The translations under genes and the position numbers were made by a program. From positions 3,906,001-3,970,000 of the forward strand of contig CM034105.1 of the NCBI GenBank assembly GCA_019914945.1: a DNA stretch of 64,000 bases, read 5' to 3'. Shown here piece by piece: positions 50,001-63,095 of this stretch; within the stretch, counting starts at the first letter, position 1, and each line of letters starts with the position of its first letter. A model generated the notes under the pieces. The model did not search any database and was not told the origin of the DNA. It saw only the letters and a program-made list of their open reading frames with translations. Origin of the DNA: Typha latifolia. Lineage: Eukaryota > Streptophyta > Magnoliopsida > Poales > Typhaceae.

Positions 50001-53000
50001 AATGTTATCATTCTCCCTGAATACCACAGTACTATATACCCTGATTTTCTATTGCTTTTTGCCCTACCCTTGTCTAGTTTGTCATCCTTTGCATTTTAAA
50101 GAAACATAGACCAATCGGTGTTTCAGACATCCGTCAGAGAAATTGTCCTACAAAGATGTTTCTCATATTTATGTTTATCATTAAGGAACACAACTTGTAA
50201 CAGCTACATATCATTAAGGAAAGCAACTTATAACAACTACACGCTCCTTTTCTTTATCTTCTGAATAATAATTTTGAACATGACATTATTGATTATTGCA
50301 TATACATGTATTGGTATTTGGACATGTGTTGGTATAAAGAAACATAGACCTGTTGGTGGGTCAGTTGTCTGTCAGAGTTACAAAAGTTGTTTCTAGTCTT
50401 TGTGCTGAAGGAACACAACTTGTAACAGCTACATATGTCTTTTTTTTCGTCGTTTGGGATTATAATTTCAAACATGACATTATTGCATATACATGTGTTG
50501 GTATTTTGACAGTGTCTTCATCAGAAGAGTGAAGTAGAGCATAGACTTTCAAGTTTCACTTCTTCATCCTATCAAATAACTCCTTCAGAGGATCAGAAAT
50601 TGGTGAAGCTTTTGCAGGAGGAGCTTCATAACTATGTGAGCTATTTACTCTCTTTGTGGTTCCCTTTTTTAATTAATTTTAAGAAAATGGTATTATATTG
50701 AAGCCAAATATTTTCATAAGGTGATATTAAGTTATTAACTAGCTGCGTAGGTTTTCATTTTATTTATTTTACTATCAAATATTAAGATTCTCATGATAAA
50801 TTTTTCAGATAAATTATGTATCTCTATTTTTTGAACTTCCGAGAACTTCTATTGAAAATACTAAAATAGATTGTGGTTAACGATGTCTTTTCTAAATTCT
50901 GATTGTTTCTTCTCTTTTCTTGCGCCATATCTGTTTATGATATTGCTGTTACAGTGTTTCTTGAATGCCGCTGCAAGAAGAGAGGAATATTTTAACAATC
51001 CTAGGCAGTAAATGAATTTACCATAACACTTATACTACATAGAGGCTGTATAAGAAGCAAAACTGGTACGGGGGAATTAATAAGAAAATATATGATGATG
51101 CTTGATTTGGCTCAGATATTTTGAAATTTGAACTTTTTAAAGTTGGATGGAGGAGAAGGATTAATATAGCTGACCCCATTAGTTAAGAGTAAAGGCTTGG
51201 TTGTCATCGTATCTTGGAAATGCAGTTTATGAACGATTGGTTGATATGTGATGTTAACTAGGTTTGCACTACCTTTTCATTTTTCTGGATTCAAATTATA
51301 GCTAAAAACTAGATTTATTTTTTCTGGATTTAATTCTTAGCCGAACAACTCCTTAATTAGGACTCCTAAATCTTATTTGATTAGGAGATAAGTTCACTTC
51401 TATGTTTTCATTGATTTTGAAGATGAATGGGTCCCAACTAGATAGTAGATTTTATTGTGAGAATTATAAATTTGTTAAGAGTTGTGATTCTAGACTTCTA
51501 GTTATCTAGTTATATCTTTGTATAGATTGATTGAAGTCCCAAAAAATGTAATTTTATAATTGAGGATTTAAAGAAAATCTTTGTTTTGGACCTTTTGGTG
51601 GATTCCACATCTCTCCTCTGCCACAACTAACTACGTATGTTATCTTTCGCTATGTTCCAAGAAGTGCATAGCTGAGACATGGTGGCAAGATGATTCATGT
51701 TATGTAGCAGATAGCGGGTGCCTTGATCCCGAGGCATGCTTATAAACTTTTATATTTTCTTAATAGGCTACACTATATGCAAGGAAAAAAATCGATTGTA
51801 AAGAGAGAGAAGATAATTGGAAAATTAGAAATCAAGTTAAGGAAGAAGGGCAAGGAAGTAGAACACAATATTAATAAACAAAAGTAGAAAAAGCGAATAG
51901 AAATATATACAAGTAAATTATTGGTAGTGACCTTATATTGCAACACAATATTAATAAACAAAAGTAGAAAAAGCAAATAAAAAAATATACAAGTAAATTA
52001 TCAGTAGTGACATGATATTGCTATACTTTGGTAAACATGAGTAAATATCAATTCACACAAATGATTATTAGTGAGTGCTTCAGTATTGATCTCTTATCTT
52101 ATCCTTCACTCTCTTTCTCCTAACAAAAATTAAGGATTTTTGTGGTGACTAGAACAATAGGGAATCTTAAATATGGAAGATTAGACTAACAAGGCCTAGT
52201 CAAGAGAGAGCCTTACTGTGTTTTAATTGATGTTAGATGCCATTATAGAGGGATTAATTGAATCTTGCCCGTCATATACTACCATGCCCATTGTACAAGC
52301 CGACATATTAGCTGCTATGGTTGCCATACCACTAGATAGACGGTTTGCTTTATAAGACACCCATGGCACAAGGCCGACAATATGAAGCTCTCGGAGTAGG
52401 GGCGACGTCAACTCGAAGCCATCGGTCGACGAGCTTTGCCGAAATCGCAAATTCTTAAATAATTAGGTATTTATATTCTACCCTATAAGACTTAAATTAA
52501 TTTGCATGGGGTGGGAGAGTATTTTTCGGCAAGTTGAGTTGCGATCTATGATTGCCCCGACGGTGCTCTGGCGCCTCGATCCAAGGACGTAACTCTGATG
52601 GGAAAGAAAGAAGAGAGAAAAAGGAAGAAGGGGGGTTTCGGTGTGTAAAAACCTGCAATTTTTGGGTTAAGGGCTTGTTTTATAGGGGCAAATTCCTATT
52701 TTGATTATGATTCGGCCAATAAATTCATGGTCGCCTCCTCGTCGCAAAACGGGCAAGAGAAGGAGAAGGGGTCGCATGTGCATTGGACATGATTTTTTTT
52801 TCCAGTTTTTAAAGAAGCTATGTAGCACGGATGTAGATATACAAATACAGGATAATGAGATATGACAATTCCTAGTTTTTGGTGAAAGCCTCATATTGTT
52901 GCTATCGGACATGAAATTCTTTCATGAATATTTTTTTTTTCATTGTTTAAATTAGATATCACAATGATGGTATACTATGATAGATGTGGGCCACGGCAGA

Positions 53001-56000
53001 ATTTAGCTATATACCTATAAGCCTAAAGATCAAGTGGAATTTATGAATTTCTCAAGTTTATTAAAATTATCTTAAATGATTAATCTGTGTACAGCTTTTA
53101 TAGAATCAACTCCTTTTGTTTTTGAAGAAAGGAAAAGAAAGTTGAAACTTTAAGTGATAGATAGAGGTTATGCCTAATTCTGGTTTCTGATAAGCATTAG
53201 TCTCAGCTTTATTCTTTTGCCCCGACAATTTCCTTATCTATGCCTCATACTTTAAACACAATATTTTAATATAAAGTTCTGGTCAATTTGCATGTAAGGT
53301 TGAAGTATTTGATGAGAAATAGAGTATTTGTGAACAAGTTTTTTAGCAATCTATTAATACTTGGTTCCAGGAAAAGGAAGTACAAGAAGCCAGGAGGTTG
53401 AAATCTTCTCATGTGAACAACGAATTACTGAAGGAAAAACTATTGGAGGAAAAGGGACGCCGGGAGAGGGCAGAAAGAGAACTATCTAATTTGCAGGAGA
53501 TCCAAGCTAAGGCACAAAAATTAGAGCTTGAACTAATGTCCTGGAAAACTTTGCTAAACGAGATACCTGATGTGTCATGTTATGATGATATACCAAAAAA
53601 GTTTGCAGACTTGCAAAGGTATGTCTTTGACTTTTAACATTGTTTCAGTAATTCAGTCTCATTTTCCTGTGTAATAATGTGTGGTTTTCATCTTTGAATT
53701 TAACAAACTTTATGTATGATAGACAAGGAGACTGGTTTGGTTTTTAGAATGATTGACATTCAGTATGTTTGCTGTTATTATACTGTCATATAGTTTAATA
53801 TCTGCAGATTATTATACTTGTTGCTTTTCCTTGTATTAGCTGCTGATACATCTCAATCAATCTTTCTGTATTTGCACTAGGGAAGCAATTGAAAATATGC
53901 TTAAAGTTGGAGAGGTAAGTGCACGCTTGAAGGAATTGGAGGTTACTCTAGAATATGCTGATCTTAGTAAACAACATGCTGAAAATGAATCTGCTCTAAC
54001 TAAAGAGAGAGCCGAAAGTGCTGCTCTGGAAGTGAAGCGGCTTGAACTCATGGTAATATATGCTCTTAGGTTTCTGCTGAGAATTATATATCACAAGCCA
54101 TCTGGCTAATTTCTTTGTCTAAATATAATAATACTTGCTGTTTGCATCCACTGTCAGATAGGGTATATTGGAAAAACTGAAACATTAATCTGACTAACTT
54201 GAGGGTTGGTCAAAAACTTGATGAACTCTCAAAATCCAATAGCAAGATGCCTTGCCGTAGGTAAGGTTAAGCTTAACAAGTTTGATTGGATGGAATGAAA
54301 AGTTTACTTCAATTGCCTATGGTGTAGTTACCCAGGACTGTAGAATTCTGTCGAAAAATCTAAGAGCAGTTTGTTTCTTGCTCATTGTAGAAAAGGTTGG
54401 CCATGACAAGCAAGTACTGACAAAGAGGGTTTGGATTACAAACTCACATAGATATAGGTGTTATATGCAGATTTACTTATTTCAACATCTATCATATTAG
54501 CTTCGGTCATTGAAATTGGAGAATATGCTAGATAATGATCTTGGGTATTAAAACCTAGACCATGGTTTGGTTTGAAGTTTCATTGCTGACACAGGGTTCA
54601 CTGGAACCGATGGTGTTGGGGTGGGTTTGGTTATGTTAGAGCCATCAAAGAAGTAAGGAATATTCTCACACAAGGTGGTTCACCTGCTCGTTAGAGGGGC
54701 TCAGCTACTGATCATGGTCGAAAAGTCTACTGTTTGAAAGGGAATAAGACCGCATTTTGGTGAAACAACTTTTTCCTTGCACTTGGTAGTCTGTCTGTCT
54801 TCATTTTGTGATGCGGTCATTCTCTGCTGCATTGGTGTTTTCACTCCCCACTCTACTGTCTCCACCTTCCTTGATTCCACTAGTGGTTTGCTTTCGTCCA
54901 GATCGTATGAACAAATTAGCAAAGTTCTAAAAAAAAAGGTCTTACATTTCTGTGCTAAACTTCTCTGACAGTATCGTGTTCCATTATTCTGAGGCTATGC
55001 CTCTTCAGTTCCTTTAACCTTCAAATACACAATTTTTGCATAAATAGAAGCAGCATCTTCTCTTCTTTCAATCTTGCATCATTGGAAGGAAATTTACAAT
55101 AGTTAATAAGCCCTGTTTTTCCCTCCATGATGATACCTGATAGTGAGGGCTGTTGGGAAAAGACCTTTTCTGCCTAAAGTGTCAGCTAGCAAATAAATTA
55201 TTTGCTTGATTCCTATGGTAGTTTTCTACTTTTTTTACTTTATAATTTGCAATATCTTGGTGTATGTCCTTGTGCTAACTAACATATTAGTTTTGTATTC
55301 TATTGACTATTTTTTCCTACTCTTTTATTTACTGCTAGTATATGGTCGATGTTGACTTGGAATATTCTAGGAATATATGTGCAAGATAAATTTTACTATT
55401 GTTTTTTTTTTTTAAATCTTTCATCTTGTGAATAACAGCTTTCTTCAGTTAGTGAGGAAAGAGACAGGCTAAGGAAGGATCTTTCTATGTTGAATAATCA
55501 GAAGGCGGGTCATCCAGATGAAGCCTTGGTTAAGGTTAGACAACTTTCTGTTACACTGTCACTGATAATTTTGCTCTGCAACCTCTTCCTCTTCTACTTC
55601 ATTTGGAATCACAGGATCTGGAATCAATTCTTGCCAAAAAGGAACATAATATTGGACAATTGGAGAGTAGTTTACACGAACAAAGAGAGCTAATTAGTCG
55701 TCAACAAGAGGAACTAAAACTTATGAATGAGAAACTTAGTGTTGAAGCAAGAAAAGTGAAGTCCTTGGAGCGAGAGGGTGATCGCTTGCATTCTGAGATT
55801 GCCTTACTAGAGTCAAAGGTATCTTACAGTTATTCCTGTTTCCATTATTTCATTTTCCATTTGTATCTCTGATGGTGTTTATCACTTTATCTTATCACAG
55901 AAAAAACATCTATGGAATTCTTCTGTGACATGCATTACCGTCAGAATTACTTTTTATTTTTTGTGAATTAGCTTTTGAAACTTCCATACTTATTTCAGAA

Positions 56001-59000
56001 GCTTTATGAAAGCCTATTATCATTACTTTCTAGCCGGAAAGCTTCCACCTATGTTTATGATTAAATGAGATAAACAACCATACTTGAATACAAAGAATAT
56101 ACTTATGATCTTTGGTGAGATTTAACAATGCAATGGATCTAGTAAACAGAACCCTAAGACCCAACTTTAATCTAGGCTTCAATCCTTCATCAGTTTATGC
56201 CCAAAATGCTTTTATTTTTGGAATCACATATGGAGAAATCATAGTAGAGTATTTTGTGTAGCATAACATTGTTTCACATTCTATATATGTACTCTTATGT
56301 TTGATGAATTTTGTATCAAGTTGAATCTAGATCATAGTCACTAATGTGGCTTTTGACAATGGATATTATGTTAATTAGGTTCTATTTCTCATTATTTGTT
56401 TGAGGATTATTGAGATTAATTGGGGGCATTATGAGGAACATGAAAAAAACAAAGTTTACATGTACACAGGCTCTAGTTGTTATGTTATTTTTTTTCTTTA
56501 TTTGTTACAGATGCATTGCTCTTCCAGCAATTTCAATTTGAAGAATTTTCTAATTATTTGAAAAAATGAATAAAGTTTTTCATCATCTTCAAATGTGCCT
56601 CAAGTAGTCTTTAAATCATATATTAGATCATGCAGCTTATACTTCGAATATGTTTCCATTGAATTTAAGGCAATTGCATATTTGCACCGCCATCCTTAGT
56701 CTGTTAAACCATAATTCAATTGTATTGATCAAAAGTTATATGTCAATAGTTAGGTCATGGTGATTACTCTTCAGCAAACACAAAAGTATTGAGAATGGTG
56801 AACACCCTGGCAGTTGACAATGAAGCCAAACATACTATAGAAGCGCTAAGAGCTGAACTGAAGAAAACACAGGAAAAGTTGCAGGCAGTTGAAGAATTGA
56901 AAGGACAGTCAGGTAGTGTGACCTCTTGTTCTTTTTCTCATATAAATGTTTGGAGTTCCTTTTTCCTTTATTTGTATCTCCTCGTGGATTTTCAGTCGCA
57001 ACTAATTACTCCAGTGTTCTCGTACTTTGCCTTGTTTCATGATTTCTGGAGTTCACAGGCAGCTTTAGGCCTTGTTTATGATCAATCAATGCTCTTTTTT
57101 ATGATCAATCAATTAACAGAAACTAAAAGATACAAGATACTCAACCTAAACATTTATCAAGACTTATATTGATTTAAATCATATACAAATGGCAGACTTA
57201 GTTTTCTACCACTTTGTTGTAGAACTACTCCTTGCCAAAATTTTCATCTAGGAATGATCTTCTTGGTCCTATTTTGTATTGAAACCGTCGATTTTGTTTA
57301 CTAGAACTGAGATCGAATTGGGTACTTCTTTAGGTTGGTCTAAATAGTAATACACCAAGCATCGAATATGGAATCTCAAATAAATACTTCATATTGTCAG
57401 TTGCCAAATTCATGTCACTCTTAGGCAAATAAATGTTGATGGTTAGGACAATAATAGTGTGTAATACCTTGTATATGTTTGCCTTGGTTGGCCATGCTCT
57501 TTTAAAGTTATTAGTGTGTCATGTTGATGTGTATCCAAGTTCCAACAGAACTACAAACATGATACTTGAGTAGTACTTGCAGTGCAGAAGCTTGCAAAGA
57601 ATAACTGGTAAATTTTGTAGTACTAGAATCTAGGCCATTGCGATCATCCATCTGAGGTAATATTTTATTCTTTTTCACACTGGAGATGTATTTCAATGGT
57701 GTAGGCTTATGTTTTGACTGACTTCTTGTTTAATCGGAGAATCCATTTCTTTTCTGACTAATTTTTACCGTTTTAGAGATCTGCATAATTCTTTATGCAA
57801 AACTAAAGTTGAGTTTATGAATCTAATGAAATCAAATGCAATACTAGATGCTGGAAACACGATGGATGCAAACATACCAGAAAAGCTAGTACAACTCAAA
57901 GGTCAAATTGCAGTACTTGAGAAACGTGAAGAGAGGTAACTGGTGATTAGTCTCTATGGACTTTGGGAATACCAAAATTCTTGCCATTAGCTATGTTAAC
58001 TTTTGCATGCGATCATGAAACAGGTACAAGGCAGTTTTTGCAGAGAAAATCTCAGTTTTCCGGAGGGCTTGTTGCTCACTTTTTGGTTATAAGGTATTGT
58101 CATATGTCTATGCCATCTAGTTGAAAAGTTGAGGTCCTCAATCTGGTTCCTTTTTTCCTGCTTTCAAATTAGCTTGGTCCACATCCTGACGAGTTTTTGT
58201 ATGTAGTTCCTTGAAAGAGCTTCTGGGCTTTTCTCTACTTTTTGTTGAAAGAGATAGCCGGATAGGTCTCCATTCCCAGCAACAATCCCATTATAATATC
58301 TTGTAGAATGATTAGTGATCAGAAGCCTCCAATTTACAAAAGACACATGAAAGGACTAAGAAACAGAAAAGAAATACATAAATTTGATTGTGCTAAAGCC
58401 TTATAAATTATCTGGGCTTGTCTACATTCGCTAAAATTTTCAGTTCTTGGATAAACTTTATTAAAAGGTCCCTTGCTTTAACAATTTGCTATATTACCTA
58501 TGATTGTAGAATAAAAGTTGTCCACTTAGAATATACTAGCATGCTGTTTTCTGAGCTAATAGTAGGTACATAATTGCATTAGATACTGTTTGCACATTAA
58601 CATTTGTTTTGGATGAGAAACCATGCATCCTGATGTTTACTATGTTCTTTTAGATTGTCATGGATGACCAACAACGACCTAATGGTATCCCAGTGACACG
58701 ATTTACACTGCAATCTGTCTATGCACTAAGTGATGATGAAAAGCTTGAATTTGAATATGAATCAGGGAGTACTAACATTCTGGTAGGATGAACTCATCAA
58801 ACGTGTTAAATATGTTTCACAGATTCTTCTTTGACTCTTATTTGGTCCTTTGCTGTTACAGGTTAATGATTACACTTCCCAGCCTGAAATTTCTCATCAG
58901 GTGCTTGTGTGTTTTCTTTAATCATACTAGTATTAATTCTTTTTATGGAGTATAACTATATATTTTTTAGCTGTGCACATGCACTCAGAGAAGGCAAATA

Positions 59001-59371
59001 TTTACTGATGATTTTTGGGACAGTCAATTGAACTATATATTATCTGTACTCTCATGCATGTCACCCAAACCTTTTTCCAACTATATAGTTTTTGAGATGG
59101 TTCTGTTGTGATCAGAATATTTTGACTCCAGTTGCCATGTATGTTTTGTTTCTCAGTTGTAGGACTCCTTTTGCTATGCCTTATTGATTGTAATTTTACC
59201 TTTGTGACACCTCATGCAAATTTGAAGGCAAGTTAACTGCAGAATAATAAGTTGCTAGTCTAAGCTTTTTCTATTTTACAGGTAGAGATATTCATAAGAA
59301 AGATGAATTCAATACCTGCCTTCACAGCTAACTTGACCATGGAGTCATTCAACAAGCGCACATTAAGTTAA
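47047..59371 (+). CDS. MAD1: Spindle assembly checkpoint protein MAD1
   Basis: Coiled-coil protein that recruits MAD2 to unattached kinetochores and to the nuclear envelope. Sixteen coding exons: 47047-47253, 47803-47902, 48294-48454, 49614-49811, 49892-49984, 50513-50635, 53371-53618, 53881-54052, 55439-55534, 55615-55818, 56750-56912, 57779-57935, 58024-58093, 58654-58782, 58862-58900, 59282-59371; 749 residues, near the plant family size, with all phases closing. Seen: a short basic N-terminus (RTPPQRKRR) with an internal duplication, coiled coil from about residue 70 to 630, the MAD2-interaction motif TKVLRM at about 545-550, and a C-terminal head (EKISVFRRACCSLFGYKIVM, RPNGIPVTRFTLQSVY, IFIRKMNSIPAFTANLTME). 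Exon 11 starts at TTAGGTCAT and exon 12 uses the second AG of TAGAG; other choices hit stops. Intron 6 is 2.7 kb with inserted repeats. Confidence 0.93.
50098..50512 (+). repeat. Tandem duplication filling MAD1 intron 5
   Basis: AAAGAAACATAGACC starts both copy A (50098) and copy B (50336). They share GGAACACAACTTGTAACAGC, AACATGACATTATTG and ATACATGT.TTGGTATTT. Copy B ends in the real acceptor TTTTGACAG of exon 6. Copy A carries an extra inner repeat of the CATTAAGGAA..CAACTT unit. Confidence 0.8.
50636..53370 (+). other. MAD1 intron 6 with inserted repeats
   Basis: A 2.7-kb intron, much longer than its neighbours. It holds an 80-bp tandem duplication (51861-52020) and, at about 52350-52790, a GC-richer block unlike the rest of the intron, probably a transposon fragment. 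No coding family recognised. Confidence 0.6.
51861..52020 (+). repeat. 80-bp tandem duplication in MAD1 intron 6
   Basis: Two adjacent copies, each with ACACAATATTAATAAAC, AAAGTAGAAAAAGC and ATATACAAGTAAATTAT, offset exactly 80 bp and differing at few positions, so the event is fairly recent. Confidence 0.85.
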
Positions 59372-62300
59372 CAATCAGGATGACAATGGTATTGGATATT
59401 GCTCATTTTAGTTTATTATTGCTATACTTTCTATGAAACAATGTATATACCATCAAGATATTGCTCCTTTAGTTTATTCCTATTAATTTCAGGGAACAAT
59501 CAAAATCGGTCACACCACACTGTAGTTTCTTTTCTCCTCATCTTTTTGTGGTTTAGCCTTTTATTTCCTGGTGTGACCAGTGTTCGGCAAAAAACTGTGG
59601 CACACTAAAATTTTGCTCAATGGTAGAATTAATATACATCTATGGTCGCGAGAGAATCATTGAAAAGCAAAAGGTTCATTTCTACCTTCTATTGGTAAAC
59701 TCTCCTTTCAGTTGTATTTTGTTAATCAAATAAAATAATTGATAGTTATAAGACTGAAATCTGCTTGATTTTGAGAGGAGAAATATAGAGAAAAGACCAT
59801 CTTTCTCATCTCTTCTCTTTTTCAACTCGGTCCATGGATTGTACTCAAGTGGTTTCATTCTGTTAGACTTCATTCACTTCTTATTTCTGAATATTTATCA
59901 AGGAACCTATTGAATAGTGATGATCTTCCATCTGTTGGTTTGTTTATTGTAGTGCATCATATATTAATCTTTGATTGGAGAGCCTTGAAGAACCATTATA
60001 AATGTCAGCATGTTGCTCATTAGTTCTTGCTGGGCAATATTGGATCAAGTGACAAACAGCTCAGCCATTATAAATGCGACCGCCTATGTGTTCACGGCAT
60101 CTTGTATGCCTAGGCACTTCTGTTTCAGTAAAATTGGTCTTTCATGAAGTTGTTGGAGCAGTGTTTTTTAAAAATGCGGCTCCCCTTATTGTAGCTGCTT
60201 ATGTGGATATGGTCCCTTCCTGCACCCCATAAGCTGCATCCACATAGGGCCTAGGCAAATCAAGCTACATAAGGCATACATGAGGAAGACAATGTTATCC
60301 ATATTGTAGACTAGATATGTAAGCACTTGTATACATACGTACGTCTGACTACTACTAGTTATTTTTTTTATCTAGTTTGTGCATACAAAATGTGGTACTG
60401 GAACTGAAGTCATATTATGTTTGTGTTGCTGAGCCATAATTGCCGCATATATATAATCAGGGGAATGGCTTCCTAATTTATGGATGCCACTATTTCGATT
60501 GTCCAGACAGTTTACTTCTAAAGCATTACTATAGAGCGCGCCAAGAGGGAAAAGCATAATATTCAGAAAAGGCTATTGGCATTATCATAATGTTCATCTA
60601 ATTTGTTCTTTTCACTTCATACAGTTGGACAGTAGAATGGATTTGAAAGTTTATAGAGGAAGAATCGTATGCTACGGCAACATGTACGAGGACTTCAACA
60701 ATGACAAGAATTGATAGATCTATTTGTAATTTTTTATACCATTATGAAGGTCAGGATATATGATTTTGATCTAGGGAATTGGGTCTTGTAAATTCGATCT
60801 GCCCCTCATGTTTAATGTGCCCTCTATGCGCTGCAACTATTTTTATATAAAAATGTGTCCCATTTGAATGTAAATCCTTGAAGACTTGCTACTTTGCTAG
60901 TTTGGGTTAGTTGAGTGTGGCACAACTGCTACCGGTGGGTTCTTCCTGGGGGAGTTTTTTCAGTCTAGTCTACAATACTCATTTTGAATCGACATGTATT
61001 GCTTAAGTAATTAAATTTCTTTTTTTATCATTCTTCTGAGAGAAGAATCTAACTTGTTTTTGGATCCATGTCGACTTGGATCCAAATTTACTTTTCAAAT
61101 TTAGAGAACAACTTTTTATTTTAGCGGACAATAGTTTTCATACCCTTGCTTTAGCCTTCTGATTTTTCCTGGATAGCTCGAAGTTATGTTGCATTGCTGC
61201 TAGGTGTATGAACACGCTGCAATGATGCTATGATAACATATTTAGGGGCCGATCCCATATAAATCTCAAACTGAACCGCTTAGAACTAGCATCTTAATTT
61301 TTAAGACCAAAAGAAGATAACTAATATTAGTATAAGCAAATCTATTGCATAAATGCTAGTATAAGAAGTAATATGACATAAAGTTAATATTAAAATAGTC
61401 GTAATTAGGTTTTATCTAATTTAAGTGCAAAATAGCAATTCTAGATTATTACTAAATTAGTTTCTAAAAATTATGTAAAATAAGAGGACAGAGAATAATA
61501 AATTGGTATACTTACTAAACTAAAATAAGAAAGCTTATTTTAGAAGAAGTGTGTTCTTTTAACATGCTCTTAGTACTATATAGTATGCCACAGAAATCTC
61601 AACATTTTCAAAGTGAAAAGAGAAGCATTAAAGAACTTTGGAGAGGAACACATGGTAAACACAAACTGATGGTCAAACTAATCAATAAATTTAGTATAGT
61701 TGGTAGGTATCTTTTTATTATTAAAGTTATGCGTTCAACTCCAATTTTAAATAATATTATAGAAAATATTATTTAGTTGTTTAATAACTTTAACTCAACG
61801 ACTCGACTCGGTTGATGATTCGATAGCGCGGTTGACTTGAATGAGCAGTTCGACATCGCGATAGTTTAAAGCAGATTTTAACGGCGTTTGATTCAGAGCT
61901 ATTGTTTGACGACGCACGTAACTTAAAGTCTAGATTAGTCAGCTTACTATATTGGTTAAAAATTTTTTATAGAACCTAAGTATCTTTATATTTAAAAAAT
62001 ATTGGCCTTTTATCCAGCCCGTATATAGCCTTCAAGCTCAAAAGAAAAATAATAATAATAAATAAAAGCAAACTCCCAATTTTAAACTGAGCCAGCATGT
62101 TTCCTGGATGTCTCTTGAAATTTGTTAGAAATACCAGGAGTGGATCCTCTTTTCTGGGGCCATCCTATTTTTCAAACATTTGTTTTTTTTTTGGGGTGTT
62201 ATTCCGATTAAATATTCCGAATATTTGTTGGCTTCCACCATTTCCCCTCTTTTTCCTGCTACCAATTTGGGAGCAGAAAGAACCGGAATGTGGAACGAGT

Positions 62301-62720
62301 CTCAACTTATCCTGCTCGAGGGTACTCTCGTAATTCACCCTTTTTCTTATCCAAATTATTTTTCTTCCCGTAATACCCCTAAAGCTAAAGTGGAAAACAA
62401 CTTGGTTTCTGCTCAACCAAAATGAAAGCAAAACAATTATTTTAATTGAGCACGGAAAATTTGATTTATTTTTCCTTTTACGAATTCGTGCAACGCAGTG
62501 TTTGGATCTCAATGAATGCATCAGTTGGAAACAATTAACGAATATCTTATACGTTTATTATACTCTAGAAATCACATTAGCAAACATGAGCCAAAACTAA
62601 TGCAAGTTTTCAAGGTTATTTCGGTAATTTGGTTATTTACTGGCTGTATTTACTCACTTTTTAATATTTCCTCTTGCCCATATATTCACCGCTGATCCAG
62701 CTGTCACTCACCGCCATAAG
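59372..62720. other. MAD1 3' UTR and intergenic region
   Basis: The MAD1 3' untranslated region starts here and may extend, with or without an intron, towards about 60900. The region near 60060-60260 has repeated GCGGC/CTTATGTGG and CCACATAGGG segments in inverted order, resembling a small transposon fragment. From 61250 to 62700 the DNA is AT-rich with no recognised gene. Confidence 0.5.
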
Positions 62721-62729
62721 TATTCCTTA

Positions 62730-62738
62730 AATATAAAG
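62730..62738 (+). promoter_or_regulatory. Possible TATA box of the PHD-finger gene
   Basis: AATATAAAG about 365 bp upstream of the start codon at 63096. It predicts transcription starting near 62765 and a leader of about 330 nt that contains the CCCTAA repeats. Confidence 0.45.
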
Positions 62739-62828
62739 TAAAAAAGAGATCCCAAAATTAGGCGCGGTCCTTTTTATTCCACCAACTTTTCCCGCTCTCT
62801 TTTCAGAAACCCTGACCGTACTTTAAAC

Positions 62829-63036
62829 TTAACCCTAACCCAAGATTGAATCGAACCATAATCTCGATTCGCGAGGCGGCACGATCGATCTCATCCGTCC
62901 CCTCGTCTCCTCTCTCTCTCTTTCTCTATTTCTTTAGCCGTAACCCTAACCCTAACCTAACCCTAGCCGCAAAATTAACCCTAGTTTGGTCTTCTTCCTC
63001 GATCGTTACCCTCATCTCCAAACCTAACCCTAACCC
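62829..63036 (+). repeat. Telomere-type CCCTAA hexamer runs in the PHD gene leader
   Basis: AACCCTAACCC near 62830, TAACCCTAACCCTAACCTAA followed by CCCTAG at 62941-62965, and CCTAACCCTAACCCC near 63023-63037. The unit is six bases (CCCTAA), not the seven-base CCCTAAA usual in plants. Confidence 0.8.
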
Positions 63037-63095
63037 CAACCTCAACGGCGCCTGGCGCGCTGGAACCGCGAGATCCGGCGACGGGATCCGATCCG

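Noticed and set aside
52223..52450. Minus-strand 75-codon frame in MAD1 intron 6
   Set aside because: No recognised domain; lies in a probable transposon fragment inside an intron.
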